64,000 bases of DNA from Streptomyces plumbidurans. GTDB lineage: Bacteria > Actinomycetota > Actinomycetes > Streptomycetales > Streptomycetaceae. Where the stretch lies: NCBI RefSeq assembly GCF_019857225.1, contig NZ_JAFJSY010000022.1, positions 19,122 through 83,121 of the forward strand, in the 5' to 3' direction. A program made the position numbers and the translations under genes. The notes under the pieces are model-generated. The model was given only the letters and a program-made list of their open reading frames with translations, ran no database searches and was not told where the DNA came from. The first letter of the stretch is position 1. Every line of letters starts with the position of its first letter. Of the stretch, positions 9,911-18,476 are shown piece by piece.

Positions 9911-10006
9911 GGCGATTCAGACTGCGATGTGGACGACGCTTCGGACGACGTTTCAGACTGCGATTCGGACGACGCTTCAGACTGCGATTCCAACTGCGGT
10001 TCAGAC
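9911..10006. repeat. 12-bp degenerate tandem repeat between two genes
   Basis: About eight tandem copies of a 12-bp unit (actgcgattcgg / acgacgcttcag) fill the gap between the Gfo/Idh gene and the isomerase gene and reach the stop codon region of the former. Copies differ by 1-4 bases. No promoter or hairpin is obvious in it. Confidence 0.8.
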
Positions 10007-11209
10007 AGCTATGGGCGTGTACACGGAGTTCTTCTCGGCGCTCTCCTCCACCGCCGCCAGCACGCGCTGCACCTGCAGCCCGTCGGCGAAGGAGGGTTCG
10101 GGCCTGCGGCCCTCGGCGACCGCGTGGACGAGGTCGCGGGCCTGGTGGACGAAGGTGTGCTCGTAGCCCAGGCCGTGGCCCGGCGGCCACCAGGCGTCCA
10201 GATAGGGGTGGTCGGGCTCGGTGACGAGGATGCGTCGGAAGCCGGCGTGCGTCGCTGCTTCGGTGCCGTCGTGGTACGACAGCTCGTTGAGCCGCTCCAG
10301 GTCGAAGGCCAACGAGCCGTGCGAGCCGTTGAGTTCGATGCGCAGGGCGTTCTTGCGGCCGGTCGCGTACCGGGTGGCCTCGAAGGAGGCGAGGGCGCCG
10401 GAGGTGAAGCGGCCGGTGAACAGCGCGGCGTCGTCGACGGTGACCTGGCCGGTCCCGGCGGACTGCACCGCCGACAGGCCGCTGGTGGCGCCGACGGGCA
10501 GCGGCCGCTCCCGTACGAAGGTCTCCGTCATCGCCGACACCCCGGCCAGCCGCTCGCCCGCGAGGTACTGCGCGAGGTCGACGACATGGGCGCCCAGGTC
10601 GCCGAGCGCGCCCGAGCCGGCCAGTTCCTTGCGCAGCCGCCAGGTGAGCGGGAACTGCGGGTCTACCAGCCAGTCCTGAAGGTACGTCACCCGCAGGTGG
10701 CGCAGTACCCCGAGCCTGCCCTCGGCGATCATGTTCCGGGCCAGGGCGGTGGCGGGCACCCGGCGGTAGTTGAAGCCGACCATCGCCAACTGCCCGCGTC
10801 CGTACGCCTCTTCGGCGGCGTCAGCCATCGCCCTGGCCTCCTCGACGGTGTTCGCGAGGGGCTTCTCGCACAGTACGTGCTTGCCCGCGGCGAGGGCGGC
10901 GAGGGCGATCTCGGCATGGCTGTCACCGGGGGTGCAGATGTCGACGAGGTCGACGTCGTCCCGCGCGATCAGGGCCCGCCAGTCGGTCTCGGCCGCCGCC
11001 CAGCCGTGCCGGTCGGCCGCCCGGCGCACCGCCTCCGCGTCCCGCCCGCAGATCACGCTCAGGACCGGACGCAGCGGCAGGTCGAAGGCGCGGCCCGCGG
11101 TGCGCCAGCCCTGTGAGTGGGCGGCGCCCATGAAGGCGTAGCCGACCATGCCGACGCGCAACGGCGGCTTCGCCGCCTCCGGTTCGTCCGGCTGCTGGGG
11201 CTGTCCCAT
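10001..11209 (-). CDS. Gfo/Idh/MocA-family NAD(P)-dependent oxidoreductase
   Basis: 402 residues. An N-terminal Rossmann domain (RVGMVGYAFMGAAH) carries the family EKP motif (VLCEKPLANTVEEA), and the C-terminal domain has the conserved substrate-side segment GDLGAHVVDLAQYL with Asp and His of the catalytic region. Such enzymes oxidise sugar or inositol hydroxyls, often at C3. The ATG has AGGAGGA at good spacing. It lies 59 bp downstream of the ABC binding-protein gene and upstream of the TIM-barrel isomerase, which together suggest uptake followed by oxidation and rearrangement of a sugar or cyclitol. The open frame extends further upstream, but that part overlaps the binding-protein gene and is not coding. 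Confidence 0.88.
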   Translation of the reverse strand: MGQPQQPDEPEAAKPPLRVGMVGYAFMGAAHSQGWRTAGRAFDLPLRPVLSVICGRDAEAVRRAADRHGWAAAETDWRALIARDDVDLVDICTPGDSHAEIALAALAAGKHVLCEKPLANTVEEARAMADAAEEAYGRGQLAMVGFNYRRVPATALARNMIAEGRLGVLRHLRVTYLQDWLVDPQFPLTWRLRKELAGSGALGDLGAHVVDLAQYLAGERLAGVSAMTETFVRERPLPVGATSGLSAVQSAGTGQVTVDDAALFTGRFTSGALASFEATRYATGRKNALRIELNGSHGSLAFDLERLNELSYHDGTEAATHAGFRRILVTEPDHPYLDAWWPPGHGLGYEHTFVHQARDLVHAVAEGRRPEPSFADGLQVQRVLAAVEESAEKNSVYTPIAV

Positions 11210-11268
11210 ACGGATGTCCTCCTCGTCCTGGTGGTGAATGCGCCGTGGGGGGTGCGGGGCGGATTCGG

Positions 11269-12357
11269 TCAGCGGAAGCCCGTGGGCATGTACTGGTCGA
11301 CGTTGTCCTTGTCGACGACGGCCGAGTACAGCGTCAGCGAGGCCGGGATCTCGAACTCGGCGAGGCCGCCGATGCCCTTGGACTGGCCCAGCGCGCGGGC
11401 GAGGTCGATGGCGGACGCGGCCATCGTCGGCGGGTACAGGACGGTTGCCTTCAGCACGCCGTTGTCCTGCTTGATGGCCTGGAAGGCGGAGAGCGCGCCG
11501 GCGCCGCCGACCATCAGGAAGTCGTCGCGTCCGGCCTGCTCGATGGCGCGCAGCGCGCCCACGCCCTGGTCGTCGTCGTGGTTCCACAGGGCGTCGAACT
11601 TGGGCTGCGCCTGGAGGAGTTGGGCCATCTTGGCCTGTCCGGACTCGACCGTGAACTCGGCGGCCTGCCGGGCCACCTTCTTGATGTTGGGGTAGTTCTT
11701 CAGGGCGTCGTCGAAGCCCTGGGTGCGCTGCTTGGTCAGCTCCAGGTTGTCCAGGCCGGCCAGCTCGACGACCTTGGCGTTCGACTTCCCCTTGAGCTTC
11801 TCGCCGATGTACGTGCCGGCGTTGAGGCCCATGCCGTAGTTGTCGCCGCCGATCCAGCAGCGGTACGCCTGCGGGGAGTTGAAGATGCGGTCGAGGTTGA
11901 CGACGGGGATGCCCGCGCGCATCGCCTTGAGTCCGACCTGGGTGAGCGCCTTGCCGTCGGCGGGCAGCACGACCAGGACGTCGACCTTCTTGTTGATGAG
12001 GGTCTCGATCTGCCCGATCTGGGCGGCGGTGTCGTTGGAGCCCTCGGTGATCTCCAGCGTGACGTCGGAGTACTTCTTGGCCCGGCTCTTGGCGTTGTCG
12101 TTGATCGCGTTGAGCCAGCCGTGGTCGGCCTGCGGGCCGGCGAAGCCGATGGTGACGTGCTTGCCGGGCTTGTCGTCGGCTGCCGACTGGTCGTTCGCGG
12201 CCGGCTTCTCGTCCTTGGAGTCGTTGCTGGTGCAACCGGCGAGGAGGGCGGTGGCGGAGACGGCGGCGGTTCCGAAGAGCAGGCCTCTGCGGCTGGTGGT
12301 ATGTGACATGGCACTTCGAGTGGTATGTGACATGGCACTACCCGTGGTATGTGACAT
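11269..12357 (-). CDS. Sugar ABC transporter substrate-binding lipoprotein (RbsB type)
   Basis: 362 residues from the first ATG. The core is a periplasmic-binding-protein-like fold of the ribose/inositol type (TIGFAGPQADHGWLNAIN, ALTQVGLKAMRAGIPVVNLDR, DALWNHDDDQGVGALRAIE). The export signal has a double Arg and a lipobox LLAGC, so it is a lipoprotein. The N-terminus contains MSHTT three times because a 24-bp unit with its own ATG is repeated, giving possible starts at 12357, 12333 and 12309. The only decent Shine-Dalgarno (AGGAAAGGG) lies before 12357, so the longest form is annotated; the signal peptide proper begins at 12309. Confidence 0.9.
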   Translation of the reverse strand: MSHTTGSAMSHTTRSAMSHTTSRRGLLFGTAAVSATALLAGCTSNDSKDEKPAANDQSAADDKPGKHVTIGFAGPQADHGWLNAINDNAKSRAKKYSDVTLEITEGSNDTAAQIGQIETLINKKVDVLVVLPADGKALTQVGLKAMRAGIPVVNLDRIFNSPQAYRCWIGGDNYGMGLNAGTYIGEKLKGKSNAKVVELAGLDNLELTKQRTQGFDDALKNYPNIKKVARQAAEFTVESGQAKMAQLLQAQPKFDALWNHDDDQGVGALRAIEQAGRDDFLMVGGAGALSAFQAIKQDNGVLKATVLYPPTMAASAIDLARALGQSKGIGGLAEFEIPASLTLYSAVVDKDNVDQYMPTGFR

Positions 12358-12363
12358 GGTACT
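12298..12363. repeat. 24-bp tandem repeat x3 across a start codon
   Basis: Units at 12298-12321 and 12322-12345 and a partial third at 12346-12363 share ggtatgtgacatggcact. Each holds an in-frame ATG on the minus strand, so each unit adds eight residues to the N-terminus of the binding protein. Confidence 0.9.
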
Positions 12364-12373
12364 GACCCTTTCC

Positions 12374-13393
12374 TCAGGTCGAGCTGGCAGTCCGGCGCTG
12401 CACCAGCACAGCCGCCACGATGATCGCGCCCTTGGCGATCTGCTGGACGTCGCTCTGCAGGTTGTTCAAGGCGAAGATGTTGGTGATCGTCGTGAAGATG
12501 AGGACACCCAGCACGGAGCCGGTGATGGTGCCGCGGCCCCCGCTGAGCAGCGTGCCGCCGATGATCGCGGCCGCGATGGCGTCCAGCTCGTAGAGGTTGC
12601 CGTTGGTGTTCTGGCCGGAGCCGGACAGGATGATCAGCAGGAAGGCGGCGATGCCGCAGCACAGCCCGGAGAGCAGGTAGAGGTAGAGGCGCTGGCGGCG
12701 TACGTCGATGCCGGCGAGGCGGGCCGCCTCCGCGTTGCCGCCGACGGCGACCGTGCGGCGGCCGAAGGTGGTGCGGTTGAGGATCAGCCAGCCGATGATC
12801 GTCACGACTGCGAACACGATGACGAGCGGGGGGACACCGAGGACATATGCGTCCCGCTCACCGAGGTCGAGGATGCTGCCGATGGTGACGATCTGCGTCT
12901 TGCCGTCGGTGATCTGCAGGGCGAGTCCGCGTGCGGAGGCCAGCATGGCGAGCGTGGCGATGAACGGGACCATGCCGCCGTAGGCGATGAGCAGGCCGTT
13001 CACCAGGCCGCAGCCGACGCCGACGATCACCGCGGTGAACAGGACGCCCGCGAAGCCGTAGTCCTGGGTGGCCACCGTAGTCGCCCATACGGAGGCGAGG
13101 GCGACGATCGCGCCGACGGAGAGGTCGATGCCGCCGGAGGTGATGACGAAGGTCATGCCGACGGTGACGACGCCGATCACCGAGGCCTGGGTGAGGACGA
13201 GTTGGAGGTTGCGGGTGTCCAGGAACTCGTCCGGTTTGGTGATCCCGCCGATCAGGATGAGCGCGGCGAGGACGCCGAGCAGGGACAGGGTGCGCACGTC
13301 GGCGCGGGCGAACAGGCCGCGCCAGGACGGCGGTTGACCCACCGGCGGCACCTTGTCGGTGTTGTCCCGTGGCGGGGAGGCATGCTGCGTCAT
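12374..13393 (-). CDS. Sugar ABC transporter permease (RbsC type)
   Basis: 339 residues with about nine to ten membrane segments. The family hallmark GGIDLSVGAIVALASV and the later LDAIAAAIIGGTLLSGGRGTI loop that contacts the ATPase are present. It is 16 bp upstream of the binding-protein gene, and its start overlaps the ATPase stop by 4 bp, giving the order rbsA-rbsC-rbsB. Importers of this type carry ribose, inositol or xylose; the substrate cannot be told from sequence. Confidence 0.92.
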   Translation of the reverse strand: MTQHASPPRDNTDKVPPVGQPPSWRGLFARADVRTLSLLGVLAALILIGGITKPDEFLDTRNLQLVLTQASVIGVVTVGMTFVITSGGIDLSVGAIVALASVWATTVATQDYGFAGVLFTAVIVGVGCGLVNGLLIAYGGMVPFIATLAMLASARGLALQITDGKTQIVTIGSILDLGERDAYVLGVPPLVIVFAVVTIIGWLILNRTTFGRRTVAVGGNAEAARLAGIDVRRQRLYLYLLSGLCCGIAAFLLIILSGSGQNTNGNLYELDAIAAAIIGGTLLSGGRGTITGSVLGVLIFTTITNIFALNNLQSDVQQIAKGAIIVAAVLVQRRTASST

Positions 13394-14907
13394 GAGGCCG
13401 GGCTTCCTTCCATGACCAGGTCGAGTACGCGGTGTTCGTCGAGTTCGCGGGCGGGGGCGCGGTGCACGACGCGGCCCTCGCGGAGCACCAGGACGCGGTC
13501 GGCGAGCCCGAGCACCTCGGGGACCTCGCTGGAGACCAGGAGCACGGCGAGGCCTTCGTCGGCGAGGCGGCGGATGACGGCGTAGAGCTCAGCGCGGGCG
13601 CCGACGTCGACGCCGCGGGTCGGCTCGTCGAGCAGCAGGACGCGGCAGCCGCGCAGCAGCCAGCGCGCGAGGACCGCCTTCTGCTGGTTGCCGCCGGACA
13701 GGGTGCGCACCGGCACGGCCGGGTTGTCGGGCCGCAGCGACAGCTCACGGGTGGCCGCCCGCGCCGCCCCCGCCTCGGACCGGCGGTCGATCCAACCTCC
13801 GCGCGAGAAGCGGGACATGGAGGAGACCGAGACATTGCGGGTGACGGACTCCAGCATCAGCAGGGCCTGCGCCTTGCGTTCCTCGGGGGCGAGCCCGAGA
13901 CCGGCGCGGACGGCCGCGCGTACGCTTCCGGAGCGCAACGCCCGCCCGCCGACCCGGACTTGACCGGCGTCGGCCTTGCGGGCGCCGTAGATCGTCTCCA
14001 GGATCTCGGAGCGTCCGGAGCCGACGAGACCGGCGAGGCCGACGATCTCGCCCGGGTGGACGTCCAGGTCGAGGGGCTCGAACTCGCCCCGCCGCGTCAG
14101 TCCCCTGACCTCCAGCACCGGCGCACCGTCCGGGGCCGAGGCGGGCCGGTCGGGGAAGACGTACTCCACATTGCGGCCGGTCATCAGCGCGACGACCTCG
14201 CGGGTCGGCGTCGACTTCGCGGGCAGCCCGCCGGCGACGGCGCGGCCGTCCTTCAGCACGGTCACCCGGTCGCCGATGCGCCTGATCTCCTCCAGCCGGT
14301 GGGAGATGTAGACGACGGCGACTCCGTCGGCGGTCAGGTCCCCGACGATGCGGAAGAGGTTGTCGACCTCGTCCGGGTCGAGGGCCGCGGACGGCTCGTC
14401 CATCACGATGAGCCGTACGTCGTGCGAGAGCGCCCGGGCCATGGACACGATCTGCTGCTGCGCCGCCGACAACTGCCCGACCAGCCGCGCCGGTTCGATC
14501 TCCGGATGCCCGAGCCGCTTGAGCAGCCGGGCGGTCGAGGCCCTGGCCGCCCTTCCCCGTACGACGAAGCCGGCGGCCGTCGGTTCATGTCCGAGGTGGA
14601 CGTTCTCGGCCACCGACAGGTGCTCCACCAGGTCGAGTTCCTGGTAGATGGTGGCGATGCCGAGGCGCATGGCGGCGATGGGTGAGCGGAGGGTGACCTC
14701 CTCGCCGCGCCAGCGGATGCTGCCCGTGTCGGGCTGGTGGGCGCCGGCCAGGACCTTGATCAGGGTGGACTTCCCGGCCCCGTTCTGGCCGAGCAGGCAG
14801 TGCACTTCACCGGCCTGGACATCCAGGTCGACGCCGTCGAGGGCCCGGACTCCGGGGAACGACTTGGTGATGCCGGACATGCTGAGCAGCGGTGGTTCTG
14901 GAGCCAT
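13390..14907 (-). CDS. Sugar ABC transporter ATP-binding protein (RbsA type, two NBDs)
   Basis: 505 residues with two fused nucleotide-binding domains. The first has Walker A GQNGAGKST, signature LSAAQQQIVSMARAL and Walker B LIVMDEPSAAL. The second has a degenerate Walker A (GLVGSGRSE), as usual for this family, with LSGGNQQKAVLARWL and VLLLDEPTRGVD intact. It energises the adjacent permease. The upstream gap to the ROK gene is 167 bp and is occupied by two small tandem-repeat blocks. Confidence 0.93.
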   Translation of the reverse strand: MAPEPPLLSMSGITKSFPGVRALDGVDLDVQAGEVHCLLGQNGAGKSTLIKVLAGAHQPDTGSIRWRGEEVTLRSPIAAMRLGIATIYQELDLVEHLSVAENVHLGHEPTAAGFVVRGRAARASTARLLKRLGHPEIEPARLVGQLSAAQQQIVSMARALSHDVRLIVMDEPSAALDPDEVDNLFRIVGDLTADGVAVVYISHRLEEIRRIGDRVTVLKDGRAVAGGLPAKSTPTREVVALMTGRNVEYVFPDRPASAPDGAPVLEVRGLTRRGEFEPLDLDVHPGEIVGLAGLVGSGRSEILETIYGARKADAGQVRVGGRALRSGSVRAAVRAGLGLAPEERKAQALLMLESVTRNVSVSSMSRFSRGGWIDRRSEAGAARAATRELSLRPDNPAVPVRTLSGGNQQKAVLARWLLRGCRVLLLDEPTRGVDVGARAELYAVIRRLADEGLAVLLVSSEVPEVLGLADRVLVLREGRVVHRAPARELDEHRVLDLVMEGSPAS

Positions 14908-14953
14908 GCGGATCCCCTTGGCGGGCGTGCGGGCCGGTGCAGGGTGCCTTCGT

Positions 14954-14998
14954 GCAGGCGTGTTCGGGCAGGCGTGTCGGACAGGCGTGTTCAGGGCA
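14954..14998. repeat. 14-bp tandem repeat x3
   Basis: Three copies of gcaggcgtgttcgg with small changes lie in the gap between the ROK regulator and the ABC ATPase genes. Confidence 0.8.
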
Positions 14999-15032
14999 GG
15001 GCGGAGCAGCGCGCTGTGCCGGATGTGCTGTG

Positions 15033-15067
15033 TACGAACTACGTACTACGTACTACCAGCTACGAAC
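15033..15067. repeat. 7-bp tandem repeat x5
   Basis: Five contiguous heptamers: tacgaac, tacgtac, tacgtac, taccagc, tacgaac. They end 7 bp before the ROK stop codon. Confidence 0.88.
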
Positions 15068-15074
15068 CGTGTGC

Positions 15075-16265
15075 TTACGCAGGTGAGAACAGGTGGTCGC
15101 TGATGAGCCGGGCCGCGCCGATGACTCCGGCGGTGGGTCCCAACTCCCCCAGCACGATGGGCAGATTGCCGGTCGCGAGGGGCAGTGACTGTCGGTAGAC
15201 CTGGGTGCGGATCGCGGCGAGCAGGGTGTGGCCGAGGCCGGTCACCCCGCCGCCGATCACCACCAGGCCCGGGTTGAAGAACGAGACCAGTCCGGCGATG
15301 ACCTGGCCGGTGCGGTCGCCGCCCTCGCGGATCAGGTCGAGGGAGGTGGCGTCGCCCGCGGCGGCTGCGGCGGCGACGTCGACGGCGCTCAGGGTGCCGT
15401 TCGCCTCCAGCCGGTTCGCGAGTTCCTCCGACTGCCCCTGCTCGGCCGCCTCCACGGCGTCGCGGGCGAGAGCCGCCCCGCTGAAGTGTGCTTCCAGGCA
15501 GCCCCGGTTGCCGCAGGCGCAAGGTCGTCCGTCGGGCACGGCCTGGATGTGCCCGATGTCGCCCGCGCTGCCGGTCGCGCCGCGGTGGACCTCACCGCCG
15601 GCGACGATGCCGCAGCCGATGCCGGTGCCGATCTTGACGCAGAGGAAGTCGCCCACGGAGCGTGCGACGCCCGCGTGCATCTCCCCCATCGCCATCAGGT
15701 TCACGTCGTTGTCGACCATGACCGGGCAGCCGAGTTCCTGGCTGAGCGCCTCCCGGACGGGGAAGCCGTCCCAGCCCGGCATGATCGGGGGAGCCACCGG
15801 GACGCCCTCGGGGAAGCGGACCGGTCCGGGGACGCCGATGCCGGCGCCGTCGAACCCCTCCGCGAGTCCCGAGGACTTCAACTTCGCTGCCATGGACAGG
15901 ACTTGCTCGAAGACCGCGACCGGTCCCTCGCGTACGTCCATGGGCTGGTTGAGGTGTCCGAGGATCTCCAGCTCGGCGTTGGTGACGGCGACGTCGACCG
16001 AGGTCGCGCCGATGTCGACGCCGAGGAACCGCAGTTCGGGATTGAGCCGGATGTTGTGGGAGCGGCGGCCGCCGCGCGAGGCGGCGAGTCCGTCGGCCAC
16101 GGCGAGGCCCGTCTCCAGCAGCCGGTCCACCTCCACGGCCAGCTTGGACCGTGACAGATCGACCTGATCGCCCAGCTGCGCACGGGAGTTGGGTCCTCCG
16201 TCGCGCAGCAGCTTCAGCAGCCGGGCCTGATGAGCATTCGCGGGTCGTGCCGTCATACGTCTCAC
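15075..16265 (-). CDS. ROK-family transcriptional regulator
   Basis: 396 residues. An N-terminal winged helix-turn-helix (about residues 10-65, SRAQLGDQVDLSRSKLAVEVDRLLE) precedes a ROK sugar-kinase-like domain with the phosphate loop LGVDIGATSVDVAVTN, the IGVPGPV motif and the zinc-binding CACGNRGCLEAH loop. GTG start preceded by GGGGAGGGG; an ATG nine bases later is too far from it. ROK regulators usually repress sugar uptake genes and respond to the sugar or its phosphate, so the ABC/oxidation cluster downstream on the same strand is the obvious target. Confidence 0.9.
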   Translation of the reverse strand: MRRMTARPANAHQARLLKLLRDGGPNSRAQLGDQVDLSRSKLAVEVDRLLETGLAVADGLAASRGGRRSHNIRLNPELRFLGVDIGATSVDVAVTNAELEILGHLNQPMDVREGPVAVFEQVLSMAAKLKSSGLAEGFDGAGIGVPGPVRFPEGVPVAPPIMPGWDGFPVREALSQELGCPVMVDNDVNLMAMGEMHAGVARSVGDFLCVKIGTGIGCGIVAGGEVHRGATGSAGDIGHIQAVPDGRPCACGNRGCLEAHFSGAALARDAVEAAEQGQSEELANRLEANGTLSAVDVAAAAAAGDATSLDLIREGGDRTGQVIAGLVSFFNPGLVVIGGGVTGLGHTLLAAIRTQVYRQSLPLATGNLPIVLGELGPTAGVIGAARLISDHLFSPA

Positions 16266-16413
16266 GAGCCCCTCCCCGCCTCAATCGGCCGCGCCTGTGT
16301 TCGGGCTTTCGAGGGGAACGTAGCAGCGGGCGCCGAAGCTGGGAAGAAGCTGTGCAGGAATTACCGTCGACTTTCTCCACTGACAGGACAAAGCCGGGAT
16401 GGAAAGGCGGGCG

Positions 16414-17091
16414 CTACGACGTCGCCCGCGCGTGGTACGACCGCCGGGTGTGCTCGGTGTGTTCGCGCATCAGCTGGGTGGCGCGCTGCTCGTCGCGGTC
16501 CACGATCGCCGCGATCAGGGCGCGGTGCTCGATCCAGGACTGGCTGCCGCGCTGCCGGGCGACGGGCGTGTAGTACCAGCGCACCCGCCGGTCCACCTGC
16601 GCGGCCAGCTCGCCGAGCACGGTGTTGCCGGCCAGTTCCATGATCTTGGCGTGGAAGCGGGCGTTCATGCCGACGGCCCCGTCCACGTCGTCCGCGGCGA
16701 CGGCGTTCTCGCCCTCCGCGCACAGGTCCTCCAGGGCCTGGATGCCCGCGGCGTTGGCGTTGGCCGCGGCGAGCCGGGCGGCCTCCGCCTCCAGCAGCGT
16801 ACGGACCGTGAGGAGCTGATCGGCCTCCTCCTCCGTCGGCTCGTGCACGAACGCGCCCTGGGCGGGCCGCAGATCGACCCAGCCCTCGGTGTTCAGCCGC
16901 TGCAGCGCCTCCCGCACGGGCTGGCGCGACACGCCCAGATGGCCCGCGAGTTCGCTCTCGACGAGATGCTGGCCCGGCTGGAGGGCGCGCGTGGTGATGA
17001 GTTCGAGCAGTGCTTCGTAGACACGGTCGCGCAGCGGACCGGGTCGTTCGAGCTTGGGTACCGCACCCTGCGGCAGTCCTGTCGACAGCAT
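16414..17091 (-). CDS. GntR-family (FCD/FadR-type) regulator
   Basis: 225 residues. The N-terminal winged helix (LRDRVYEALLELITTRALQPGQ, LAGHLGVSRQPVREALQRLN) is followed by an all-helical FCD effector domain with metal-site residues (D/R/H in RTLLEAEAARLAA, NARFHAKI, EHRALIAAI). The ATG at 17091 has AGGAGGGGG eight bases upstream, so it is preferred over an in-frame GTG 33 bp further up. FCD regulators bind short carboxylates. The neighbouring oxalate/formate-type transporter and formate dehydrogenase suggest a small organic acid effector. A shared motif, ACTGTAGAC, occurs in its own promoter and in the transporter/ketopantoate-reductase intergenic region. Confidence 0.88.
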   Translation of the reverse strand: MLSTGLPQGAVPKLERPGPLRDRVYEALLELITTRALQPGQHLVESELAGHLGVSRQPVREALQRLNTEGWVDLRPAQGAFVHEPTEEEADQLLTVRTLLEAEAARLAAANANAAGIQALEDLCAEGENAVAADDVDGAVGMNARFHAKIMELAGNTVLGELAAQVDRRVRWYYTPVARQRGSQSWIEHRALIAAIVDRDEQRATQLMREHTEHTRRSYHARATS

Positions 17092-17157
17092 CCGTCGGTC
17101 CCCCTCCTGGGCGGCGTCAAGCACGTGCAGCCGGAAAGTAAGTATGGATTGTCTTTC

Positions 17158-17166
17158 GTCTACAGT
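17158..17166 (-). promoter_or_regulatory. Putative GntR operator (own promoter)
   Basis: ACTGTAGAC on the minus strand, containing the GT-N-GAC-like half-palindrome common for FadR-type regulators, about 70 bp upstream of the GntR start. The same nonamer recurs at 19920-19928. Confidence 0.4.
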
Positions 17167-17229
17167 CTACGGCGCACGAGGGCCAGTCGATCCGGGAGTC
17201 GGTTGCGTCACACCTGCGCTTCCCGCAGG

Positions 17230-18168
17230 TCACGGGCAGTGGACGACCTGGCCCGCGTAGGAGAGATTCCCGCCGAAACCGAAGAGCAGGATCGGGTCCC
17301 CGGTGCGGACGGCGCCCTGTTCGACGAGCTTGGAGAACGCCAGCGGGATGCTCGCCGCCGAGGTGTTCCCCGACTCGGCGACGTCCCGGGCCACGACGGC
17401 GTTGACGGCGCCCAGTTTCTCGGCGAGCGGCTCGATGATGCGCAGGTTCGCCTGGTGCAGCACGACGGCGGCGAGGTCCTCGGGTGCGAGTCCGGCGCGC
17501 TCGCAGGCCTTGCGGGCGAGGGGCGGCAGTTGGGTGGTCGCCCAGCGGTAGACGCTCTGGCCCTCCTGGGCGAACCGTGCCGGGGTGCCCTCGATCCGCA
17601 CCGCGTGCCCCATCTCGGGCACCGAGCCCCACAGCACCGGTGCGATGCCGGGCTCGTCCGAGGCCTCCACGACGGCGGCTCCGGCACCGTCACCGACGAG
17701 CACACAGGTGCTGCGGTCGCTCCAGTCGGTCACCTCGGACATCTTGTCGGCGCCGACGACCAGCGCGCGCACCGAGGCGCCGGCCCGCACCGCGTGGTCG
17801 GCCGTGGCGAGGGCGTGGGTGAACCCGGCGCACACGACGTTGACGTCCATCGCGGCGGGCGAGGGGATGCCGAGCCGGGCGGCGACCCGGGCGGCCATGT
17901 TGGGCGAGCGGTCCACGGCGGTGGAGGTGGCGACCAGCACCAGGTCGATGTCGCCGGGCGCGAGGCCCGCGGCGGCGAGGGCCTTGGCGGCGGCGTGGGC
18001 GGCGAGTTCGTCGACCGGCTCGTCGGGCCCGGCGATGTGGCGGGTACGGATGCCCACCCGTGAGGTGATCCACTCGTCACTGGTGTCGACCATGCGCGCC
18101 AGGTCCTCGTTGGTGAGTACCTTGGCGGGCTGGTAGTGGCCGACGGCGGCGATGCGCGAGCCGTTCAT
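17230..18168 (-). CDS. 3-oxoacyl-ACP synthase III-like (KASIII/FabH family) enzyme
   Basis: 312 residues, normal for KASIII. The catalytic triad is complete: C113 in NVVCAGFTHAL, H238 in VLHQANLRI and N268 in ESGNTSAASIP. Other family marks are DEWITSRVGIRTRHIA and VLVGDGAGAAVV. KASIII enzymes condense an acyl-CoA with malonyl-ACP or act as acyltransferases. The ATG has GAGGGGGACC upstream. This gene lies away from a fatty-acid synthesis operon, between a GntR regulator and an OFA transporter, so it is probably a specialised paralogue rather than the housekeeping FabH. Confidence 0.88.
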   Translation of the reverse strand: MNGSRIAAVGHYQPAKVLTNEDLARMVDTSDEWITSRVGIRTRHIAGPDEPVDELAAHAAAKALAAAGLAPGDIDLVLVATSTAVDRSPNMAARVAARLGIPSPAAMDVNVVCAGFTHALATADHAVRAGASVRALVVGADKMSEVTDWSDRSTCVLVGDGAGAAVVEASDEPGIAPVLWGSVPEMGHAVRIEGTPARFAQEGQSVYRWATTQLPPLARKACERAGLAPEDLAAVVLHQANLRIIEPLAEKLGAVNAVVARDVAESGNTSAASIPLAFSKLVEQGAVRTGDPILLFGFGGNLSYAGQVVHCP

Positions 18169-18256
18169 TCGGTGGTCCCCCTCGTTGCCCTGGGTTGTGG
18201 ATCCACCAGTCTGATCAGTGACTCACGGGTACGACGGCAGCCGAGCTGACAGGAAA

Positions 18257-18310
18257 CGGGCGTCCGGGTTGTCGGATTCTGTCATCCGTTGGGGCAAAGG
18301 CGGACGCCCG
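18257..18310. promoter_or_regulatory. Hairpin between transporter partner gene and KASIII gene
   Basis: A perfect 10-bp inverted repeat, CGGGCGTCCG and CGGACGCCCG, with a 34-nt loop. It lies just downstream of the small MFS partner gene and upstream of KASIII on the same strand, so it may terminate or attenuate transcription. Confidence 0.5.
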
Positions 18311-18341
18311 CTCTCCTGCCGAACAGTCACCCGGTGCAGTC

Positions 18342-18476
18342 TCACCCGGTGAACAGCTGTGTCGCCTTGTGCACGAGCTCGTAGAGCCCGTAGACGAGCG
18401 GTGCCCCCACCCACAGCCAGGCGAAGGCGATCAACAGGCGGCGGTCAGGCGGACTCTGACTGCTGTCGTTCGACAT
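18342..18476 (-). CDS. MFS transporter small subunit (44 residues, one TM segment)
   Basis: A short ORF encoding 44 residues: a polar N-terminus (MSNDSSQSPPDRR), one hydrophobic segment (LLIAFAWLWVGAPLVYGLY) and a short polar tail (ELVHKATQLFTG). Its ATG lies inside the 3' end of the OFA transporter gene, overlapping it by 32 bp in another frame, so expression is coupled. Tiny single-span proteins of this kind are recurrent partners of OFA-family transporters in actinobacteria and are annotated as MFS small subunits. The role is presumed stabilisation or regulation of the transporter. Confidence 0.8.
   Translation of the reverse strand: MSNDSSQSPPDRRLLIAFAWLWVGAPLVYGLYELVHKATQLFTG

Noticed and set aside
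12298..12363. Possible relation of the 24-bp repeat to similar gacatggcac strings near 48226 and 56353
   Set aside because: Only a 10-12-base match lying inside coding or unrelated leader sequence; no repeat context there.
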